A stretch of DNA of 64,000 bases from JAJTHC01 sp044348005. Its GTDB lineage: Bacteria > Cyanobacteriota > Vampirovibrionia > Vampirovibrionales > JAJTHC01. The notes beneath the pieces are model-generated. The model was given only the letters and a program-made list of their open reading frames with translations. It was not told where the DNA came from and ran no database searches. Positions within the stretch are counted from its first letter, which is position 1, and each line of letters starts with the position of its first letter. Below are positions 58,590 to 64,000 of this stretch, piece after piece. Position numbers and translations under genes: made by a program. The stretch spans positions 148,092-212,091 of the forward strand of contig JBIKTR010000001.1 of NCBI GenBank assembly GCA_044348005.1. Direction: 5' to 3'.

Positions 58590-59690
58590 ATGAGAGATGG
58601 AAAGAATAAAAATGCGTTGGCTTGTTTATTGTTGGCTTTACTGATTGCTTCCCACTGGAACGTTCTATTATGTGACGCTCATCAACAAGCGCCCTCGTTG
58701 CCTAGCAACGAACACCAGAGTCTTCGGCCAGATCAAAGTAACAAAGTAATGGCCCCCCCCCCCTTGATGGATGACATCGCCTTTGCGGAAGGTTTGATCC
58801 CTTCTGGTGACGTTAAAGCCCATAAGCCTACTGAAGCCACCGTCACGACAGGGAATTCACTCAAAAAAAACACCTCTGTTGTTCACACGACTCAGGGTAC
58901 TGTTGTTGAACAAGATGCTCATAAAGAACGCCAAGAACAGTTAAACCTAGCCCTAACGAAGCACTTGCAAGCCGTGCCTGACAAAATAGTCCTCAACCCA
59001 CTATTGGGGAATGAATTACCTTATTCCTTACGCACGGTTTACAATAAACAGTTAGAAGAAGCTGGCTTCTACATCAATGAACAAGAAGTGTTTCGCTTTC
59101 GCTCAAAATTAGGGTTTTTAACGCCGTACTTACGTTCAAAACAAGTGGCGGATCGCTTAAGTGGGTTGGCTAAATCACCGATTCGCTATCAGGATGTTCA
59201 CTTAGAACGTGAAGCAGAAGGCAATTATAAGCTCATGATTGGTAAGACTCTACTGACAGTAGTGGATGAATCCAACGCCTTGGCGGCTCACGTGCCTTTA
59301 GATTCCTTAGCTAAATCGTGGATGAAACAGCTCCGCATCGCGCTAGGTGAAAAGCCCGTCAGCCCCCCTTCTATGTTTGACTTAAAAGCGTCTGGACGCT
59401 TTATTGCTAAAGGAGTAGCGTCGTGGTATGGGCCAGGGTTTCACGGTCGTAAATCAGCAGATGGTTCACGTTTTAACATGAATCAGATGACAGCTGCTCA
59501 TAAGACTTTACCTTTCGGCACCAAAGTAAAAGTCATCAATGAACGAAACGGTAAAAGCTGTGTGGTTCGAATCACTGACCGAGGGCCCTATAGCCACCAT
59601 CGTGTGATTGATCTTTCTAAAGCCGCGGCTCAAGCGATTGGATCAGTGTCTTCAGGCGTAGCGAAAGTCCGTCTCGAAGTCTTAAACTAA
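58590..59690 (+). CDS. RlpA-like (DPBB) septal/cell-wall protein
   Basis: 366 residues from the ATG at 58590, which gives a signal peptide (ALACLLLALLIASHWNVLLC). The C-terminal 100 residues are the RlpA double-psi beta-barrel: KGVASWYGPGFHGRKSADGS, QMTAAHKTLPFGTKVKV, VRITDRGPYSHHRVIDLS. Pseudomonas RlpA is a lytic transglycosylase for bare glycan at the septum. The linker (40-170) is low complexity and contains a C11 tract (58753-58763, MAPPPL), which could switch the gene off by slippage. A SPOR domain is not evident. Confidence 0.8.
   Translation: MRDGKNKNALACLLLALLIASHWNVLLCDAHQQAPSLPSNEHQSLRPDQSNKVMAPPPLMDDIAFAEGLIPSGDVKAHKPTEATVTTGNSLKKNTSVVHTTQGTVVEQDAHKERQEQLNLALTKHLQAVPDKIVLNPLLGNELPYSLRTVYNKQLEEAGFYINEQEVFRFRSKLGFLTPYLRSKQVADRLSGLAKSPIRYQDVHLEREAEGNYKLMIGKTLLTVVDESNALAAHVPLDSLAKSWMKQLRIALGEKPVSPPSMFDLKASGRFIAKGVASWYGPGFHGRKSADGSRFNMNQMTAAHKTLPFGTKVKVINERNGKSCVVRITDRGPYSHHRVIDLSKAAAQAIGSVSSGVAKVRLEVLN
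58753..58763. repeat. C11 homopolymer in rlpA-like gene
   Basis: Eleven consecutive C encode Ala-Pro-Pro-Pro about 55 codons into the rlpA-like gene. Loss or gain of one base would truncate the cell-wall enzyme before its catalytic barrel. Confidence 0.85.
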
Positions 59691-59702
59691 ACAAACTTTC
59701 GA

Positions 59703-59740
59703 AAGACGGCCTTTACTCTACAAGGAGTAAAGGCCGTCTT
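59703..59740 (+). terminator. Strong hairpin after rlpA-like gene
   Basis: AAGACGGCCTTTACTC (59703-59718) pairs perfectly with GAGTAAAGGCCGTCTT (59725-59740), a 16-bp stem and 6-base loop, 12 bases after the rlpA stop. No T-tract follows (only TT), so it may act as an RNA-stabilising end or need Rho. Confidence 0.6.
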
Positions 59741-59820
59741 GGCTCATCAAATCCTCGCCAGTTCAAAGGCTTACGGGCTTAACCCCTCTTATAGGGTTTA
59801 AAATAGGGTCTGGTAAACTT

Positions 59821-59970
59821 TATAGTGTCCGAAAGATAAAACAGGCGATGAGGCTATTCTAGGCGCTTAGATTATTTTGTGAAGGAGTGTAGATAGACCT
59901 ACATGACTGAACAAAATAATCGTAGCGAAAAAGTATAGACACTGTAGGAGAAATTATTTAAAACACTATA
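59821..59970 (+). mobile_element. MITE-like repeat, copy E, hybrid ends
   Basis: 150 bp. The right end is TTTAAAACACTATA, as in B-D, but the left end TATAGTGTCCGAAAGATAAAAC matches the far end of copy A in place of the TATAGTATTTT type. The core is intact. AGGGTCTGGTAAACTTTA, also found at 5399-5416, abuts its left end. Confidence 0.85.
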
Positions 59971-60109
59971 CCATTACTTATGCGTCTACACTTCCTAAAA
60001 ACACAGGCTTTTTCTGAAAGCTCTTTATGAGCTTTCAGTGGTCTCAATCTTTAAAAAAGGCTATAATAATAAAAAATCTTTATTTTCGTGGAAATGCCAT
60101 AACGTGCAA
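59971..60109 (+). other. Leader of permease operon
   Basis: A 10-bp perfect hairpin, CTGAAAGCTC (60014-60023) with GAGCTTTCAG (60029-60038), is followed by TATAAT at 60062-60067, a possible -10 without a clear -35. If active it would place the transcript start near 60074, supporting the ATG at 60110. Confidence 0.4.
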
Positions 60110-61165
60110 ATGCTTACAACGATTTTTAAACGTCTTTTATGGTTACCCTTAAATGTGGTGCTGGTTTCAATGCTAGGCTTTTTTTTAATGCGTTATTCTC
60201 TTCAAATTGGCCCCATAGATTTCCCCATGCCTTTTAGCCCCACGGGTTATGTGCATGTGTTAGACAAAATCGAACTACGCCAGCCGATTGACCCACTTGC
60301 GGAAATGAGGCAAAATCCGCAGATTAGTCCCCAAGCCCTTGCCAAAGAAAGCAAGCGACTGGCCCTTGACAAACCGTGGTACGTTCAATATGCGCGATGG
60401 CTCTTGAGTTTTGTACAGGGGGACTTGGGGCAAAACACGCGTGGGGAATCGGTGGCGTGGTTGCTGGTTAAAGCAGCGGGCTATACCCTGCTTTTAAACG
60501 TGTGTGTTATGGCGGTAACATGGCTTTTCGGTATTCCTTTTGGAATTTGGGCAGCGGTTAAACGAGGCCATTTGTTCGACACGCTGATGGCCCTTTTGAC
60601 GTCTATTACACTGTCGATTCCTGCCTTTATTTTGGCGTTGGTGTTGGGTGTTAAAGTCGTTGAAACAGGCCTTTTACCATATGGGGGAATTGCGAGTCCT
60701 CAAGCGTTTGCGTGGTCGTGGTGGCATAAAATGGCGGATATAGGCTTGCATCTTGTCCTGCCGATTACCGTTCTTTCCCTAGGGGGGATTTTTTCAACGC
60801 AACGCCTGATGAGGGCAAACTTACTTGAAGTACTTTCACAAGACTACATTTTCGCCATGCGAAGCCGTGGATTAAAGGAATGGCAGGTGATTTGGAAGCA
60901 TGCCGTTCGTAATGCGTTAAATCCATTGGTCACGATTTTAGGCTTTGAGTTTGCTGGCCTATTTGGCGGAGCCGTCTTGGTTGAAACCGTGTTAGGCTAC
61001 CCTGGTATTGGTTTGCAAATGTATCAAGCCGCTTTAGCAGGCGATGCCAACATGGTGATGGCCAGCTTGGTGTTGTCCAGTATCATGCTCGTTATTGGCA
61101 ATGCCCTGGCCGATGCTGTGTTAGTGGTCTTGGATCCTCGACTCGCCACGAGTAAATCCGTTTAA
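60110..61165 (+). CDS. ABC permease, DppB/OppB (peptide) type
   Basis: 351 residues from the ATG at 60110. The N-terminal helix and the long periplasmic loop (about 30-110, with LALDKPWYVQYARWLLSFVQ) are typical of DppB; about six helices follow, and the EAA-like loop AMRSRGLKEWQVIWKHAVRNAL contacts the ATPase. The peptide-type partner DppC and a binding protein and ATPases are not next to it; sugar-type permeases are. It may use an ATPase elsewhere. Confidence 0.85.
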   Translation: MLTTIFKRLLWLPLNVVLVSMLGFFLMRYSLQIGPIDFPMPFSPTGYVHVLDKIELRQPIDPLAEMRQNPQISPQALAKESKRLALDKPWYVQYARWLLSFVQGDLGQNTRGESVAWLLVKAAGYTLLLNVCVMAVTWLFGIPFGIWAAVKRGHLFDTLMALLTSITLSIPAFILALVLGVKVVETGLLPYGGIASPQAFAWSWWHKMADIGLHLVLPITVLSLGGIFSTQRLMRANLLEVLSQDYIFAMRSRGLKEWQVIWKHAVRNALNPLVTILGFEFAGLFGGAVLVETVLGYPGIGLQMYQAALAGDANMVMASLVLSSIMLVIGNALADAVLVVLDPRLATSKSV

Positions 61166-61180
61166 TAAAAGGTGTGTGTT

Positions 61181-62077
61181 ATGTTTCGATTTAAAGAAAA
61201 AATCGCTCCTTTTCTTTTATTAAGCCTGCCCTTGGCTAGCTTAATGCTTGTGTTTGTAATCCCCCTGATTCAAGCCGTTGCCATGAGTGGTTTAGATTTT
61301 ACACACAATTTATATAGCCCTCAATGGGTGGGACTAGCCAATTACGCCAACGTCCTCACGTCGCCAGATTTTGCTCAAGCCCTGTGGAACACTTTGATGT
61401 TATGGGTGTATATTTTACCCGCCGTGTTAATCGCTTCAACGGTGATGGCTCTACTATTTGCGGGTCGCTTTAAAGGCGTTGGTTTGTTAAGAGTCTTGGT
61501 CTATCTGCCCGTGGTAGTCAGCATGGTTGTTGCGGGGATGCTTTGGAAGTGGTTGCTTGCGGGGGAAGGATTACTGAACAGTGGCTTGGCCTTTTTACAC
61601 CTGCCTAATGTGCCATGGTTAAGTGCCCCCCAGTGGGTATTGCCCGCGATTGCGTTAGTGGTGGTGTGGAAAGCCAGCGCATACTACATGATGATGCTCA
61701 TTACACGCTTAGAAGGTATTCCTCAGGCCATGTATGAATCTGCCAAAATGGATGGCGCAAACGCCTTACAACGCTTTTACTTCATTACCCTACCGCAACT
61801 CAAAGGCATGCTTGCGCTTGTCGCGATGATCTGCACACTAGGGAGCCTAAAAGTGTTTAGTGAAGTTTACATCCTTACAGGGGGAGGCCCTATAGGGGCT
61901 TCCAAAACCCTTATTTTCTACCTGTATGAACGCGCCTTTCAACGTTTAGATTTAGGCGTTGCGGCAGCGGCGGGTCTTATTTTTGCCCTACTCATTGTGA
62001 TGCTCACGCTTGTTCAAAAATATGTAGTTCAACAGTATGTTTCAGCAGAACACGGCCCAGCCAAGGGAGGTTCTTGA
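61181..62077 (+). CDS. ABC sugar permease, MalF/UgpA type
   Basis: 298 residues. AAAGG precedes the ATG by 8 bases. Six helices; the EAA loop is MYESAKMDGANALQRFYFITLPQLK, a CUT1 sugar-transporter motif. It follows the DppB-type permease by 15 bases and overlaps the next permease by one base. Confidence 0.88.
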   Translation: MFRFKEKIAPFLLLSLPLASLMLVFVIPLIQAVAMSGLDFTHNLYSPQWVGLANYANVLTSPDFAQALWNTLMLWVYILPAVLIASTVMALLFAGRFKGVGLLRVLVYLPVVVSMVVAGMLWKWLLAGEGLLNSGLAFLHLPNVPWLSAPQWVLPAIALVVVWKASAYYMMMLITRLEGIPQAMYESAKMDGANALQRFYFITLPQLKGMLALVAMICTLGSLKVFSEVYILTGGGPIGASKTLIFYLYERAFQRLDLGVAAAAGLIFALLIVMLTLVQKYVVQQYVSAEHGPAKGGS

Positions 62078-62910
62078 TGAAGCAAGGGGCCTCACTTTTA
62101 AGCTATGTTGGTCGTGCCTTTTTTATTTTCGTTGCGGTTATGCCCTTTCTATGGATGCTTTCCACTTCATTAAAAGGCAGCGAAGAAGCCTTATTTACCT
62201 CGCCCCCACATTGGATGCCCTTACACCCAACAGCTCAACATTACGTGAACGTGTGGCAGTCCTTACCCATGCTTCAATTTTTTGTTAATTCGCTGGTGGT
62301 GACGACGTTGGCGAGCTTCGGCAATGTGCTGAACGCCGTTTTAGCAGGCATTGCCTTAAGTCGTTTTAGCTTTAAAGGCAAAATGCTCTTTTTTGGCTTG
62401 ATTTTCGCTACGATGTTTGTGCCGTTTGAAGTGTTGATGATTCCCTTGTATAAAACGGTTTTACAACTGGGCTTAAGCGCGACTTCTGGGCAAATCCCCT
62501 TGTGGGTAGGGTTAGCGTTACCGTTTTGCGTAAGCGGTTTTGGCATTTTAATGGTGAAAGATGCTGTAGACAACCTGCCCCCGTATTATGAAGAAGCCGC
62601 GTTGTTGGATGGCGCATCCCTATTTCAGCGAATTTTCGGGGTGATTCTGCCCCTCATTCAGCCAACTTTAGTGACGTTGACGATTTTTAGCTTTATTGCC
62701 GTGTGGGGCGATTTTTTATGGGCTTCGCTACTAACCAACGAACCCCACACCTTAACCCTGACCACAGGATTGGTGCAGTTACAGGGGCAGTTTAACAGTG
62801 ACTGGCGCCAAATTTCCGCAGGCACCGTGTTGATGTTGTTGCCTTCACTATTATTTTTTGGGGTAATGCAACGTTATTTGATTCAATCCCAAGGTGGGGC
62901 AAAAGGTTAA
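62077..62910 (+). CDS. ABC sugar permease, MalG/UgpE type
   Basis: 277 residues with GGAGG 6 bases before the ATG, overlapping the MalF-type stop (TGATG). Six helices; LPPYYEEAALLDGASLFQRI is the EAA loop. It pairs with the MalF-type permease as a CUT1 channel for a sugar or glycerol-phosphate. No binding protein or ATPase gene follows: a REP-like palindrome and then a secreted repeat protein do. Confidence 0.88.
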   Translation: MKQGASLLSYVGRAFFIFVAVMPFLWMLSTSLKGSEEALFTSPPHWMPLHPTAQHYVNVWQSLPMLQFFVNSLVVTTLASFGNVLNAVLAGIALSRFSFKGKMLFFGLIFATMFVPFEVLMIPLYKTVLQLGLSATSGQIPLWVGLALPFCVSGFGILMVKDAVDNLPPYYEEAALLDGASLFQRIFGVILPLIQPTLVTLTIFSFIAVWGDFLWASLLTNEPHTLTLTTGLVQLQGQFNSDWRQISAGTVLMLLPSLLFFGVMQRYLIQSQGGAKG

Positions 62911-62954
62911 AAAACGTTTTCGGCCAAACGTACGAATTGTAAATTTTTTGTCAT

Positions 62955-63001
62955 CCTTCTCCCCCTCTAAAGGAGGGGGATGAAGATCCTTTAGGTAAAG
63001 G
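62955..63001. repeat. REP-like palindromes after the permease genes
   Basis: CCCCCTC-TAAA-GGAGGGGG near 62962-62980 and TCCTTT-AGGT-AAAGGA near 62988-63003 are two consecutive hairpins. The first shares the CCTC/GAGG core with the palindromes at 13.3 and 37.8 kb. They could terminate the operon. Confidence 0.55.
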
Positions 63002-63076
63002 ATTAAGCTTTTACGAAAAGTGACGAATAGTCAAAGATGATGGTGTATTTCAAATAAACCCTATGGTTAGAAACAC

Positions 63077-64000
63077 ATGACAAAACGGCGAGTTCTACTT
63101 CTTTTAATTGGATTATTCTGTGGGCTATGTAGCCCGCAGGCACTGGCTGTGATCAATGTTTCTAGCGATGCTCAACTCCGAACGGCCGTGGGGCAAACGG
63201 CGGATTTAAACATTAACATTACGGGCAGTTTTACGCTGACTAGCCCTTTAACCATCCCTTCCAATGCCTATGTGTTTACAGGCAATGGGTTTAACATTAC
63301 ATCATCTGGTGGAGGCTTAAGCTTCCCCGCCGTTACAAAAGTCCAAAACTTGCGAGTCGATGGCGGGCGGGCCCAATATCTTCAAAACACTGCCACCACA
63401 GGGGCGGGTCTCAATCTCAGTACAGGCACGACGAGTTTAACGAATGGGGCATCCTTCACCAGCAACACCGCCACCGCAGGCAATGGGGGAGCCGTCAATA
63501 AAACGAGTACCGCTATTTTGAATGTGACAGGGGCTTCTGATTTTTCGAGTAACAGTACGACAGGAAGCGGAGGCGCCATTCGCTCAATAGGCACAGGCAC
63601 CACGACCTTAAATGGTGCGTCGACGTTTACGAGCAATACGAGTACAGCAGCGGTGAGTACCACCGCTGGCGGGGGAGCCATTCAGAATACCAGCACAGGC
63701 TTATTTAGAGTCGACGGACTCGCCACCTTCGGCAGTAGTCCCGACACCACTAATCCCCTTGGTAGCCTCGGCAACGTTTCCACCAGTCATGGCGGCGCCA
63801 TCTTCAATAGTGGAGCTGGGGTTCGCATCGACCTCAACAATGGCGCGGCGTTTTACAACAACCGCTCCACAGGCGCCTCCTCCAACGGCGGGGCGATTTT
63901 CAACACAGGCGGTGCGACCTTCACCGTAGGCGCCACCAGTGGCAACTCTATTTTTACGGGCAATGGAAAGACCTCCGCCGGAGTCACGACCACCATCAGC
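63077..64000 (+). CDS. Pmp-like autotransporter passenger, 3' end outside window
   Basis: At least 308 residues, running off the window. A signal peptide (hydrophobic LLLLIGLFCGL, cleavage after ALA) begins the protein. The rest is repeats of NG(A)xxFTSNTxT...GGAI/V, with GGAVN, GGAIR, GGAIQN, GGAIFN and GGAIFN spaced 25-50 residues apart. GGA(I/L/V) with FxxN is the signature of polymorphic membrane proteins of Chlamydiae and other beta-helix autotransporters. It would be a surface-exposed adhesin-like beta helix; the C-terminal barrel is not visible. The ribosome site is weak. Confidence 0.75.
   Translation, partial: MTKRRVLLLLIGLFCGLCSPQALAVINVSSDAQLRTAVGQTADLNINITGSFTLTSPLTIPSNAYVFTGNGFNITSSGGGLSFPAVTKVQNLRVDGGRAQYLQNTATTGAGLNLSTGTTSLTNGASFTSNTATAGNGGAVNKTSTAILNVTGASDFSSNSTTGSGGAIRSIGTGTTTLNGASTFTSNTSTAAVSTTAGGGAIQNTSTGLFRVDGLATFGSSPDTTNPLGSLGNVSTSHGGAIFNSGAGVRIDLNNGAAFYNNRSTGASSNGGAIFNTGGATFTVGATSGNSIFTGNGKTSAGVTTTIS

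Noticed and set aside
9110..60109. tRNA or structured small RNA genes in the intergenic regions
   Set aside because: I looked for cloverleaf arms and CCA/TTCRA motifs in the gaps and saw none; the folded segments are the repeats already listed.
63382..63681. 99-codon minus-strand frame of Val/Leu/Pro composition opposite the Pmp-like gene
   Set aside because: It is the complement of GC-rich Ala/Thr repeat codons of the real gene, with no start signal.

Overview
The window reads as a chromosomal segment of a Gram-negative, probably piliated and flagellated bacterium at roughly 45-50% GC by eye. It combines SepF and a c-di-AMP cyclase/hydrolase pair (common in Cyanobacteria and Gram-positives) with outer-membrane traits: an MCE/MlaD protein, an RlpA-like lipoprotein-type enzyme and a Pmp-like autotransporter. 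With FliD, a PilM-PilN fusion, PilO and a YggS-SepF cluster, this fits a non-photosynthetic cyanobacterial relative (Melainabacteria/Vampirovibrionia). That placement is inference; no rRNA gene is present to test it.

Layout. 1-4.5 kb: a minus-strand run recN-nadK-recO plus an unknown gene cut by the window edge. 4.7-9.1 kb: a degenerate sulfite-oxidase-fold protein, an APC amino-acid permease and fliD. 9.3-14 kb (minus): queF-yggS, sepF, two tandem paralogous secreted coiled-coil proteins of unknown function, and an unknown gene with a C12 tract in its first codons. 14.3-23.7 kb: tuf and an S10-spc ribosomal protein operon (rpsJ to rplR) that stops after rplR at a 150-bp repeat and a terminator. 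23.9-27.6 kb: a double-length M16 peptidase overlapping thrB. 27.6-30.5 kb: a repeat-rich spacer, a sugar nucleotidyltransferase and an orphan MCE protein. 30.5-38.6 kb: an orphan alarmone-synthetase-like protein, aroA-plsC, an unknown gene, an aldehyde dehydrogenase followed by an SRPBCC-epimerase fusion, and ogt. 38.6-45.2 kb: gyrA, ruvX, an AT-rich ATPase/nuclease pair and a long-form guaA. 45.3-51.6 kb: a PgpH-like c-di-AMP phosphodiesterase abutting a CdaA cyclase tail to tail, a FliA-like sigma factor and valS. 51.9-59.7 kb: a LysM protein, a 5'-nucleotidase, a formyltransferase, pilO, pilM-pilN and rlpA. 60-64 kb: three ABC permeases of two different families and the start of a Pmp-like repeat protein.

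Cutting across this are five copies (four of 150 bp, one of 139 bp) of a MITE-like element ending in TATAG..., all intergenic. Long G/C homopolymers (10-12 nt) lie inside three coding regions, and REP-like palindromes recur. The best candidate for an undescribed system is the AT-rich two-gene cassette at 41.6-43.2 kb: an OLD/AAA15-type ATPase and a small protein with a D-x16-E-x-K nuclease-like motif, inserted between guaA and ruvX.

No tRNA, rRNA, CRISPR array or transposase gene was recognised.
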